From: Flavobacteriaceae bacterium GF1
Lineage (GTDB): Bacteria > Bacteroidota > Bacteroidia > Flavobacteriales > Flavobacteriaceae
Assembly (NCBI GenBank): GCA_009797885.1
Contig: WNKP01000003.1
Location: forward strand, 62,001 to 126,000
DNA length: 64,000 bases
Direction: 5' to 3'
Position numbers and translations under genes: made by a program. Below, one piece after another: positions 27,959-35,923 of this stretch. The notes below the pieces were generated by a model that was given only the letters and a program-made list of their open reading frames with translations, was not told the DNA's origin and did no database searches. The stretch's first letter is position 1. Every line of letters starts with the position of its first letter.

Positions 27959-28596
27959 ACTTCCAGTTTCTTTAACTCGCGATAATTGTTGTTCAATCGT
28001 TTGAGAAGAATTCCGTACAACAATCGATAAAACAACCAAAGAAGGAAGCCACAAAATGCAATAAACAACAACAAGCTCAAGCCTACCAAAAACCAAATGA
28101 GAAGACTGTTGTCCGCTTCCGCAATCTTCTCGGTCATATTTAGGGTGGTATCATATTTTGCAAACTCAATAAAGACCACAATCATCATAAGGGCGAAAAC
28201 CCCAAGGTTGAACCAAACATATTGCATTACCGTTTTTCGGGTAGAAATGATGCTTTTCATGAGTTCCCGTGCAGAAGCCGTAACATGTATCCTTTTGAAG
28301 TTTTTATAGAACTTTACAATAAAGTACACCAGTGCTATATATCTTAGGATTTCAAGACTTAATTCCAGGTTCTGAAAAAGCCTGGCGCCATCGGAGTTCA
28401 ATTTTTCGCCTTGTATGGGCAAAAAGAAAAGTGAAATCCAAAAGACAAATTCCGCAATACTGATGTAGAATATCCATTTGACCAAGGAACTGGATTTTTT
28501 CCAGATCATTTTATAGATTTCTTCATAGCTCAACTTAGGAAGCTGCTCTCCTTGTTTTTGCCAGTCTTTTTTTAAGAGTTCCAATTCATCCATCAT
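27955..28596 (-). CDS. Membrane protein, probable partner (anti-sigma type) of an ECF sigma factor
   Basis: A 213-residue protein with a cytoplasmic N-terminus (MMDELELLKKDWQKQGEQLPKLS) and about four membrane helices. The WQKQ-x5-10-S-x-EEI opening is common in Bacteroidota membrane proteins encoded directly after ECF sigma factors; they are presumed to sequester the sigma factor. It starts four bases after the sigma gene stop, so the two are cotranscribed. No zinc-binding anti-sigma motif (HxxxCxxC) is present. The anti-sigma role is inference from position. Confidence 0.7.
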   Translation of the reverse strand: MMDELELLKKDWQKQGEQLPKLSYEEIYKMIWKKSSSLVKWIFYISIAEFVFWISLFFLPIQGEKLNSDGARLFQNLELSLEILRYIALVYFIVKFYKNFKRIHVTASARELMKSIISTRKTVMQYVWFNLGVFALMMIVVFIEFAKYDTTLNMTEKIAEADNSLLIWFLVGLSLLLFIAFCGFLLWLFYRLLYGILLKRLNNNYRELKKLEV

Positions 28597-28600
28597 GATA

Positions 28601-29095
28601 CTAAGGATTTAGTATGGTTCTTAGTTTGTTTTTTACCCGGTTCATTTTAACCCTGGCGTTTACTTCGGTAATACCCAGAGTTTCTGAGATTTCGGTATAG
28701 TTCTTATCTTCCAGATACAGGAAAACCAATGCTTTTTCAATATCTCCCAATTGTTTTACGGCATTGTACATCAACTTTAGTTGCCGTTCTTGTGTATCGT
28801 CATATTCGTCTGCCCTTATCTTGAAAATTACGGAATCGTAATCTTGGGTCGCGACCCGTCTTTTCGATTTGCGATATAAGGTAATGGCCGTATTCAGTGC
28901 CACACGGTACATCCATGTGCTAAATTTGGAATCTCCCCTAAATTTTGGGTATGCCTTCCAAAGCTGGATGGTGATTTCTTGGAACAGGTCATTATGGGAA
29001 TCCCTGTCATGGGTATAAAGACTGCATACCTTGTGAACAATATTTTGGTTGTTCTCCAGCTCCGTCACAAATTGATGTTCCAGTTCCTTGTTCAC
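28601..29095 (-). CDS. ECF RNA polymerase sigma factor
   Basis: A 164-residue sigma-70 family factor with region 2 (HNDLFQEITIQLWKAYPKFRG, KFSTWMYRVALNTAITLYRK) and region 4 (LGDIEKALVFLYLEDKNYTEISETLG, ARVKMNRVKNKL), and no region 1 or 3. This is an ECF-type factor that would direct polymerase to a small regulon, probably an envelope response held in check by the membrane protein encoded next. There is no clear promoter in the 68 bp shared with the decayed peptidase locus. The regulon is unknown. Confidence 0.93.
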   Translation of the reverse strand: MNKELEHQFVTELENNQNIVHKVCSLYTHDRDSHNDLFQEITIQLWKAYPKFRGDSKFSTWMYRVALNTAITLYRKSKRRVATQDYDSVIFKIRADEYDDTQERQLKLMYNAVKQLGDIEKALVFLYLEDKNYTEISETLGITEVNARVKMNRVKNKLRTILNP

Positions 29096-29163
29096 TAGTG
29101 GTTGGTAGAATTTATAGATTAGTAGTCCTTATTGCAATTTTGTTACAGTTGGGGACAACAAGT

Positions 29164-29389
29164 TCAAGCCCTGCCGACGTCCAATTCCAAAATGGTGTGG
29201 AGGAATACATTGGCCAGATTTTCCATGGCATACTCCTTTGGGGAATGTCGGATTCCCCCTTTCCCGAGTAAAAATGGCATTCCCGTGGGTGCGATCAATG
29301 CCATATCCTGGGCATCATGGTCTGATGCACGGGAATTTTTTAAACTGGACAAGTCCAATTTTTGCGCCGATTTTTCATTTTCTATAATC
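29164..29389 (-). pseudogene. C-terminal remnant of an AllC/HyuC-type M20 amidohydrolase
   Basis: In a different minus-strand frame from the gene upstream, about 70 residues read QKLDLSSLKNSRASDHDAQD, then MALIAPTGMPFLLG and GIRHSPKEYA. They match the C-terminal end of allantoate amidohydrolase/N-carbamoyl-amino-acid hydrolase proteins (usual pattern SGAGHDAQ-x-M-A, PTGMIFVPS, GISHSPKE). Nothing of the other 330 or so residues, with the metal-binding residues, is present. The remnant begins around the stop codon of the AbgB-like pseudogene. It looks like the tail of a deleted second gene. Confidence 0.72.
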
Positions 29390-30802
29390 AAGCGCCGGTG
29401 CTCGGTTACCAACAAGGGGCTCGTACACAAAATCACTGCCCCTTCTTTCTTCAAACTCGGCTTTGGCCTTTTCAATCAACGAGATATCGGAAAACAGGTC
29501 TATTGCCGTTGCCGTCAGTGTTTTTGAGGCTACCATCATCCCTTTTTTCCCTATACTCATGCCTCCGGAAGCCACTGCCTGCCAACTATGGGCCGGTGTT
29601 CCGGGCACCCACGTTGCAGCACCGAAACCTACCGTTGGAACCACAAAACTCACATCACCAACATCTGTGGAACCATAGGCCCTTGCCGTTTCCTTAAAAG
29701 GCTGTACCTCCATTGCAACCATTTCATTGAGCTCTTGTTGTCCTAAGCTCAAGGCAATCTTCTCTGCGAAGGCCCTTTCTTCCGGAGTATAGGTAATGCC
29801 ACCTATTGCCGATAAATTGCTATGGACCAATTTTTGGAGTACCAGGTTGGGGAGTAGCTCATGGACCCCATTTACAACTTCATAAGTCATTGTGGTGCCC
29901 GTTCCCAGGGCAGCACCTTCCCCTGCTTTTACTATTCGACTAAAAATATCCCGAACCACATCCCTTCTATTGTGTCTTGCATAATAGTACACTTCGGCAA
30001 AATCCGGAACTACATTGGGTGCCTTACCGCCATCCGTGATCACATAATGGATACGCGCTTCCTGGGGGATGTGCTCCCGCATCATATTGACCATTACATT
30101 CATGGCCTCAACACCATCCAGGGCACTCCTTCCCATTTGTGGTGCCCCCGCGGCATGTGCCGAGATTCCCTTAAAGCGGAATTTTGCAGAAATGTTTGCC
30201 AATGCAGCAGCGGCACTGGCCGCATTCTGGGAACTGGGATGCCAATGCAGGGCAATGTCAACATCACTAAAAACCCCTTCCCTGGACATATATACTTTGG
30301 CGCCTCCACCTTCCTCCGCTGGACAACCATAGAAACGGATGGTTCCCTTTGAACCTGAAGCCTTCAACCAATCCTTCACCGCAATGGCAGCCCCTGCCGA
30401 GGCAGTCCCAAACAAGTGATGGCCGCAGGCATGACCGGCAACCCCTCCTGCGGATTTCTTTTCCGGTACAGCCTGTTGTGATAGCCCTGGTAGGGCGTCA
30501 TACTACCCCAAAATGGCAATAACAGGGCTTCCTTTTCCATATTCCGCGACAAAAGCCGTTGGAATTTCGGCGATACCCTTCGTAACGGTAAAACCTGCAT
30601 CGGAAAGGGTTTTCTGCAATAATGCAGCACTTTTTTCTTCTTGATACCCCATTTCTGCCCAATTCCAGATTTGTAGGGCAATTTCGCCATACGTTTCTGT
30701 TTTATCATCCAAACCTTTTAAGGCTTCGGCTTTGGCTTTTTGCGCGTTTATTGAAAAAACCGATAGGAGTAGTGCTAGGTGCAATGAAACTATCCTTCTC
30801 AT
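29375..30802 (-). pseudogene. Amidohydrolase (M20 family, AbgB-like) interrupted by an in-frame stop
   Basis: From the ATG at 30802 a signal peptide (MRRIVSLHLALLLSVFSINA) leads into an M20 peptidase (WNWAEMGYQEEKSAALL ... SPVIAILG). A TAG at 30503-30505 then ends the frame after 99 residues. The same frame continues past it with YDALPGLSQQ, GHACGHHLFGTASAGA, GCPAEEGGGAKVYMSR and DIALHWHPS, ending at the TGA at 29375. The family has Glu (GEYDALPG) where the TAG is, so a single GAG-to-TAG change would explain it. Restored, the protein is 475 residues, the normal AbgB length. Both metal sites lie after the stop, so neither fragment should be active unless the TAG is read through or is a sequencing error. 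Confidence 0.85.
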
Positions 30803-30877
30803 TTCGTGTTCTCTTTTTAATGTTTTTAAATATACTAAAATGAATTTCCAGTGGCCATATCACCACCCCCAATTGTG

Positions 30878-30885
30878 TACTTTTG
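30878..30885 (+). promoter_or_regulatory. Putative -7 promoter element of ndh
   Basis: TACTTTTG is an exact -7 match, 17 bp before the ndh ATG. No -33 TTTG is found at the right distance. The 100-bp gap is shared with the divergent peptidase pseudogene. Confidence 0.5.
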
Positions 30886-30902
30886 CACTTTAAAATTTAA
30901 GA

Positions 30903-32192
30903 ATGAACATTCCTCAGTCCAGTTTTAAAAGGGTGATTATTATTGGTGGTGGTTTTGCGGGAATTGCTTTGGCCAAAAAATTAAGCCAACAAGAGTTTCA
31001 AGTGGTGTTGATGGACAAGAACAACTATCATACCTTCCAACCCTTGTTGTATCAAGTATCAACTGGTGGCTTGGAGCCAGATTCCATTGCGTACCCGATC
31101 CGGAAGGTACTTCAGGGATATCCCCACTTTTATTTTCGTCTGACCGAGGTCACGGGTATAGACTCCGAGAGCAATACGGTCCACACCACCATAGGCGACT
31201 TGAAGTTTGATTATTTGATCGTGGCCACGGGAACACGAACCAATTATTTTGGTAATGAATCCATTACCCAAAATAGTATGGCCATGAAAACAATTCCCCA
31301 ATCGCTGAATTTAAGAAGTCTTATCCTCGAGAATTTTGAACAGGCCTTATTGACGGACGATCTTCATGAACGCGAGGCCCTGATGAACTTTGTCATTGTA
31401 GGTGGAGGGCCAACCGGAGTTGAACTTGCAGGAGCTTTGGCCGAAATTAAAAAGGGAATCCTACCAAAGGACTATCCCGACTTGGATACACGAAGGGCCC
31501 AAATAAATTTGGTTCAAGGTGCCGATCGCCTGTTACCGGCAATGAGTGAAATTGCCTCCAAGAAAGCGGAGGACTTTTTGGAAAATCTGGGGGTAAATGT
31601 TTGGAAGGATATTCGAGTGACGGAGTATGATGGCAAGGTAGCCACGACAGATCAAGATACCAGCTTTGAGACAGCAACCTTAATTTGGGCGGCAGGCGTA
31701 CAAGCGGTAACCATTAAGGGGTTGGATGCTGAAAAGCTTTTGTCTGTGTCAAAACGATTGCTGGTCAACGAATACAATCAAGTAAAAGGGTTTGAGCATA
31801 TCTTCGCCATTGGTGATGTTGCGGAAATGGTTTCCGAGAAATACCCCAATGGGCATCCCATGATGGCCCAACCTGCCATACAACAAGGTAGGCTTTTAGG
31901 GGAAAATTTGGTACGGCTTCAACAAGGGAAACCGTTACAGCCCTTTACCTATAGGGATAAGGGTAGCATGGCCACCATTGGAAGGAACAAGGCTGTGGCC
32001 GATTTGCCAAAATTCAAGTTTCAAGGAGTTTTTGCCTGGTTTGTGTGGATGTTTGTCCACCTTTACTTTTTGATCGGTTTTCGAAATCGATTGGTGGTTT
32101 TCATTAATTGGGTATATAATTATGTGAAGTTTGATCGCGAAGCACGACTCATTATACGGCCCTTTAAAGACAATAACGAAACGGCGCGGTAA
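30903..32192 (+). CDS. ndh: Type II NADH dehydrogenase (NAD(P)/FAD-dependent oxidoreductase)
   Basis: A 429-residue membrane-bound flavoprotein that passes electrons from NADH to quinone without pumping protons. The FAD-binding Rossmann motif IIIGGGFAGIALAKKL is at residues 12-27. The NADH-binding motif IVGGGPTGVELAGALAEI is near residue 165, and the second FAD contact IFAIGDVAEM is near residue 300. The C-terminal amphipathic and hydrophobic helices (FAWFVWMFVHLYFLIGF) anchor it to the membrane, as in NDH-2. It is transcribed alone from a nearby promoter box. Confidence 0.93.
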   Translation: MNIPQSSFKRVIIIGGGFAGIALAKKLSQQEFQVVLMDKNNYHTFQPLLYQVSTGGLEPDSIAYPIRKVLQGYPHFYFRLTEVTGIDSESNTVHTTIGDLKFDYLIVATGTRTNYFGNESITQNSMAMKTIPQSLNLRSLILENFEQALLTDDLHEREALMNFVIVGGGPTGVELAGALAEIKKGILPKDYPDLDTRRAQINLVQGADRLLPAMSEIASKKAEDFLENLGVNVWKDIRVTEYDGKVATTDQDTSFETATLIWAAGVQAVTIKGLDAEKLLSVSKRLLVNEYNQVKGFEHIFAIGDVAEMVSEKYPNGHPMMAQPAIQQGRLLGENLVRLQQGKPLQPFTYRDKGSMATIGRNKAVADLPKFKFQGVFAWFVWMFVHLYFLIGFRNRLVVFINWVYNYVKFDREARLIIRPFKDNNETAR

Positions 32193-32216
32193 GGCTTATT
32201 TTGACCAAATGGAACC

Positions 32217-32783
32217 CTAGTCCTTTATTTTTGTTGGAATGTCCTCATCATATTTCAAGGACCATCGAGAGCCGTACACATCCTCGTATTCGATTTCAAA
32301 ATGAAACTCAATTTCATGGAGAAGGTTTAAGAATCTTTTGAAGTCAGGGGAATTATCAAATGAGGCGAATTCCGTGGTTGAGTTTGCCGGAATCAATATT
32401 CCTTCGGCCACCGTACTGTATAAATAGTGGGTGGTATCCAAAAACGTATTGGATTTGGAAATGTGCCTAAAAAAGTCATCCGTCCTATTGAAATGTTGGT
32501 CGTTTTTTGTGGAGATGGTGACTTTTTTTAGTAAAGCTGGCCCAATACCATCATTGCCGATGACCATATTATGTTTTCCCGGAGAATCATCAAACCATTG
32601 ACTTAAATAGGGCATGACCGTGGCACTATGCTGTTTTTGCATAAGTTTATTTTCTTCCCGGGCCAAGTAGGATTGATAGAGCAATGCAATTAAGGATATT
32701 ACACTGATAAAAAAGGCCGAAATGCTAAGGACCCGGTCCGTGGACCATGTGGAGGTCCGCTTATTTTTGGATTTTTTCGCCAC
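32217..32783 (-). CDS. Membrane-anchored protein of unknown function
   Basis: A 188-residue protein. A Lys/Ser-rich N-terminus is followed by one membrane helix (about 18-41, VLSISAFFISVISLIALLYQ). A short coiled-coil-like stretch (LAREENKLMQKQH) and a beta-rich domain come next (MVIGNDGIGPALLKKVTIST; IEFHFEIEYEDVYGSRWSLKY). The phrase NDGIGPALLK recalls a small domain found in many short one-helix proteins without known function. It is convergent with ndh (24 bp) and lies downstream of xerD on the same strand. Confidence 0.6.
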   Translation of the reverse strand: MAKKSKNKRTSTWSTDRVLSISAFFISVISLIALLYQSYLAREENKLMQKQHSATVMPYLSQWFDDSPGKHNMVIGNDGIGPALLKKVTISTKNDQHFNRTDDFFRHISKSNTFLDTTHYLYSTVAEGILIPANSTTEFASFDNSPDFKRFLNLLHEIEFHFEIEYEDVYGSRWSLKYDEDIPTKIKD

Positions 32784-32888
32784 AAATGAATTTTGTTTTC
32801 AACGTTTTAAAGATAAGAAGCAGGGGGTAATCACAAAAAACAAAAGCTGGGTATGGCCACTTTACTGCCAAAAAAAGGCCATTACCAA

Positions 32889-33794
32889 TTATTGGTGTCT
32901 TGAACGGGGATGAAACGCTTTTAACGCATCCGCCAAATGTGTTCTATTTACATGAACATAAATTTCCGTTGTGGTAATGCTTTCGTGTCCCAACATTTGT
33001 TGAATGGCACGTAAATCCGCACCGTTTTCCAATAAATGTGTTGCAAAGGAATGTCGAAAAGTATGGGGGCCAACATTTTTCTTCAAACCTGTTGCCTTTG
33101 CCAAGTCCTTGATCATGGCGAAAATCATGGCCCTGGTCAGTTTTTTGCCCCTGCGGTTTAAAAAGAGGATGTCTTCATAACCCGGTTCAATATTTTGATG
33201 GATACGGACGTGTTTTTTATACAGTTCAATATATTTTTTATTGATAGGACTAATGGGCACAAAACGTTGTTTGTTGCCCTTTCCGGTTACCAGAATAATA
33301 TCTTCATCAAAATAAAGATCGGACAGTTTTAGGTTGACCAGTTCAGAGACCCTTAGTCCGCAACCGTATAAAGTTTCCAAAATGGCCCTATTGCGTTCCC
33401 CTTGGGGTTTGCTTAAATCAATTCCCGAAATAAGTGTATTGATTTCCTCCAAAGAAAGGGTTTCTGGAAGTTTTCTGCCAATTTTAGGGGTCTCCATCAA
33501 ATCCATGGGATTATCCTTTCGATAATCTTCAAAGACCAAATAGTTGAAAAGCCCTTTTAGTCCGGATATCAATCTTGCCTGGGAACGTGGATTTATGGTT
33601 TTGGCTGCCTCATAAATAAACCTTTGTACTTCCTCATTCCCAATGTTAAGGGGTCCGGAGTTGATTTGATGTTCCTCTAAAAAGGCCATCAACTTTTTGA
33701 TATCCAGGGAATAATTGGTTATGGAATTGCTGGACAATCCCCTTTCTATCTTTAAATAGTGCTGGTAATCCTGTAAGGCCTGTTTCCAAGTCAT
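32889..33794 (-). CDS. xerD: Site-specific tyrosine recombinase XerD
   Basis: A 301-residue XerC/XerD recombinase that resolves chromosome dimers at dif. The N-terminal SAM-like domain opens with QHYLKIERGLSSNSITNYS. The catalytic domain has Arg in YGCGLRVSEL, Lys in VTGKGNKQRF, the HTFRHSFATHLL box (His and Arg) and LGHESITTTEIYVHV with the final Tyr nucleophile. All catalytic residues are present. It lies among housekeeping genes with no flanking att sites or phage genes, which supports a chromosomal role rather than a mobile integrase. Which of XerC or XerD it is rests on overall resemblance. Confidence 0.9.
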   Translation of the reverse strand: MTWKQALQDYQHYLKIERGLSSNSITNYSLDIKKLMAFLEEHQINSGPLNIGNEEVQRFIYEAAKTINPRSQARLISGLKGLFNYLVFEDYRKDNPMDLMETPKIGRKLPETLSLEEINTLISGIDLSKPQGERNRAILETLYGCGLRVSELVNLKLSDLYFDEDIILVTGKGNKQRFVPISPINKKYIELYKKHVRIHQNIEPGYEDILFLNRRGKKLTRAMIFAMIKDLAKATGLKKNVGPHTFRHSFATHLLENGADLRAIQQMLGHESITTTEIYVHVNRTHLADALKAFHPRSRHQ

Positions 33795-33896
33795 GTGTTA
33801 AAAATAACGCAACTTTTCAATACGGAATTCCACTAAAAACCAAAACTAAACGTTAAGTTTTAGCGTTAAGACGTATATACTTCAACCAAACAACTT

Positions 33897-34415
33897 ATGA
33901 AAAAGTACATTTTTTTAGTGCTGTTCTTGGGCATTGTTTACCAGATGAACTCACAATATGTAGATCGTTCGTTTTTTAAGGCAGGCTTTCATGCAGGGTT
34001 TGCCGTTGGGGATGCATCGGATTTTGCCAACATCGGTGCCGGTTTGGATCTATACCAGCACTGGGGTGTTTCCAAGAAGTTTGATCTGGGGTTGGCGTCC
34101 GGTCTTATGTATTACTTTGGGTTGGATTCCACTATTGATATTGGACCGGAAGCGATTACCATTAGGGGGGAAGACACCATTTATCTCCCAGCGGGGGCAT
34201 TGATCCGTTTTTATCCCACCAGGGGCTTCAATTTGGGTGCCGATGTGGGTTATGCCCTGGGTTTAAACTCTTTTTCGGATTCAGGTCTTTATTTCAGGCC
34301 AACACTTGCCATCAACCTGTCCAATACTTCAGCCTTAAATTTCTCCTATTTTGGAGTTGAGGGCGACAACCTCAATTGGACGGCCTTAACCGCGGGTGTT
34401 CTATTTCAGTTCTGA
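33897..34415 (+). CDS. Outer membrane beta-barrel protein
   Basis: A 172-residue protein with a signal peptide (cleavage after about 19, MNSQYVDR). Alternating beta-strand segments rich in Gly, Phe and Tyr follow (FFKAGFHAGFAVGDA, LGLASGLMYYFGL, FNLGADVGYALGLNSF), ending in the aromatic residue Phe, as required for BAM recognition. It is probably an eight-stranded barrel of the OmpX/PorT-like class. Cargo or function is unknown. It is divergent from xerD across 102 bp; a second barrel gene follows after 154 bp. Confidence 0.8.
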   Translation: MKKYIFLVLFLGIVYQMNSQYVDRSFFKAGFHAGFAVGDASDFANIGAGLDLYQHWGVSKKFDLGLASGLMYYFGLDSTIDIGPEAITIRGEDTIYLPAGALIRFYPTRGFNLGADVGYALGLNSFSDSGLYFRPTLAINLSNTSALNFSYFGVEGDNLNWTALTAGVLFQF

Positions 34416-34536
34416 TTATTAAAAAGTCTCTAAATCAAAATAAATTGATTTACAGTGGTTTACATGGATTTTTGTGGAATAATGGACAAATGTTGGGGTT
34501 TTACGGTTTTTCCCATTCCTGAAATAATAGCCTTTT

Positions 34537-34544
34537 TATCTTTG
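34537..34544 (+). promoter_or_regulatory. Putative -7 promoter element of the second barrel gene
   Basis: TATCTTTG is an exact TAnnTTTG match, 26 bp before the ATG at 34570. A T-rich GGTTTTTC about 26 bp upstream is at best a weak -33 box. Confidence 0.5.
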
Positions 34545-34569
34545 ACACCAACAACTAAAGGACAATAAC

Positions 34570-35073
34570 ATGAAAAAATTATTTATTGCATTTGTATTCG
34601 CTATTGCCATCACTACCTCAGTAAGTGCTCAAGAAGGCCTTGCAGTTAAAGCCGGTCTAAACAATGTCACATTTGATATTGATACCGGAGGTTTTTTTGA
34701 TGCCAGTGATAGTGAGCTTGGTTTCTTTATAGGTGGAGGATATAATTTTGTTGCCAGTGAAACTTTTGATATTGAACCTTCGCTATTACTCAGTTTTGTC
34801 GATGACCTTACTTCGCTCTATATACCCATTATGGCCAAATATAAAATTTCCGATGCGTTTAATGTTCAGGCAGGCCCCCAAATCAATTATCTGTTGGAAG
34901 ATCTTCCTGATGGGGAATTAGGATTGGACTTGGCTTTTGGTGCCGGTTATCAAATAGATGACAATTGGTTTGTTGAAGCAAGGTATGGTTTTGAAATAAG
35001 TAGGGGAGGGGATTTTGGAGATGCCGTTAGTATCAACACCTTAACACTTGGAGCGGGATACCGTTTTAATTAG
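34570..35073 (+). CDS. Outer membrane beta-barrel protein
   Basis: A 167-residue protein with a signal peptide ending SVSAQEG (about residue 21). Barrel-like strands follow (GLAVKAGLNNVTFDI, LGFFIGGGYNFV, LGLDLAFGAGYQI, NWFVEARYGFEI, TLTLGAGYRFN) with the typical AGYRF-type C-terminal signature. It resembles the OmpW/porin-family 'beta-barrel domain' proteins common in Flavobacteriaceae. It is probably a structural or small-solute barrel. A promoter box lies just before it and a good terminator follows at 35095-35116, so it is a single-gene transcript. Confidence 0.8.
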   Translation: MKKLFIAFVFAIAITTSVSAQEGLAVKAGLNNVTFDIDTGGFFDASDSELGFFIGGGYNFVASETFDIEPSLLLSFVDDLTSLYIPIMAKYKISDAFNVQAGPQINYLLEDLPDGELGLDLAFGAGYQIDDNWFVEARYGFEISRGGDFGDAVSINTLTLGAGYRFN

Positions 35074-35094
35074 CTATAGACTTTTACAAAATAC

Positions 35095-35116
35095 AGGGGC
35101 TTTTGCCCCTTTTTTT
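35095..35116 (+). terminator. Rho-independent terminator
   Basis: AGGGGC (35095-35100), loop TTTT, GCCCCT (35105-35110), then a run of seven T. It lies 22 bp after the beta-barrel stop. Confidence 0.9.
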
Positions 35117-35146
35117 ATGCCCTAAAAATATGCTTATTTTTATTGC

Positions 35147-35563
35147 ATGAAACTAATGATCATCAATGGCCCCAATTTAAACCTTTTAGGGAAACGGGAA
35201 CCGGAAGTCTATGGAAATCAAAACTTTGAAGACTATTTTTTGTCCCTAAAGTCCAAATACCCATCTGTTGAAATGGATTACTTTCAATCCAATATTGAAG
35301 GGGAATTGATAGACAAAATCCAAGAAGTGGGATTCACCTATGATGGTATCATATTAAACGCCGCGGCGTACACCCATACCTCGGTCGGTATTGGTGATGC
35401 CATAAAAGCTATCGTAACTCCCGTGATAGAAGTTCATATTTCCAATACCTATTCAAGGGAGGAATTTCGACATAAATCCTTTATATCCCCAGTAGCAAAG
35501 GGTGTTATTTTGGGCTTTGGATTACAAAGCTACGATTTGGCCATTCAAAGCTTTATGGATTGA
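35147..35563 (+). CDS. aroQ: 3-dehydroquinate dehydratase, type II
   Basis: Removes water from 3-dehydroquinate in the shikimate pathway; a dodecameric flavodoxin-like cytoplasmic enzyme. The N-terminus MIINGPNLNLLGKREPEVYG carries the catalytic Tyr and Arg. Other conserved blocks are FQSNIEGELIDKI, ILNAAAYTHTSVGIGDAI and EVHISNTYSREEFRHKS (catalytic His). At 138 residues the length is normal. It is transcribed alone between a terminator and a convergent gene. Confidence 0.97.
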   Translation: MKLMIINGPNLNLLGKREPEVYGNQNFEDYFLSLKSKYPSVEMDYFQSNIEGELIDKIQEVGFTYDGIILNAAAYTHTSVGIGDAIKAIVTPVIEVHISNTYSREEFRHKSFISPVAKGVILGFGLQSYDLAIQSFMD

Positions 35564-35641
35564 CATGCCCCACATCAACCATTTTTTGGCTTGGTTGCCT
35601 ATATATATTAATAAGCCCTATTTACAGGTTGGTTAAAACCA

Positions 35642-35923
35642 CTAACTGGCGTTTTTAAGATATTTCCTATCGGCATAAAAAGTCCCAAAGGGGAGGAGGG
35701 AGGCTACAAACAGTATCAGAAACCTTCTAAGTCCCCATTTTCGCTCCCAGCAAAAAACACCTGCCAGAACTATAAAAAGGATGAAAAGGATACCATGGGC
35801 CATCCCTACTATTTTATTGGGTTCACCAATTTCTGCCCAGTACTTTAAGGGCATGGTGAGGCCAAATATCAGCAAATAGGAAATTCCTTCCAGAATGGCT
35901 GTTAGACGAAACGCTTTTAGCAT
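35642..35923 (-). CDS. DUF3817 family membrane protein
   Basis: A 93-residue protein with three membrane helices. It has the DUF3817 layout: FRLTAILEGISYLLIF, then PLKYWAEIGEPNKIVGMAHG (with the family's GMAHG) and a final LLPFGTFYADRKYL. It is common in Bacteroidota and Actinobacteria; function is unknown, and the fold is related to small transporters. Its ATG shares one base with the lpdA stop (35923), so it is translationally coupled to lpdA. Confidence 0.85.
   Translation of the reverse strand: MLKAFRLTAILEGISYLLIFGLTMPLKYWAEIGEPNKIVGMAHGILFILFIVLAGVFCWERKWGLRRFLILFVASLLPFGTFYADRKYLKNAS

Noticed and set aside
32889-33794. Tyrosine recombinase as integrase of a genomic island
   Set aside because: It has the length and layout of chromosomal XerD, and no tRNA gene, att repeats or mobile cargo flank it.
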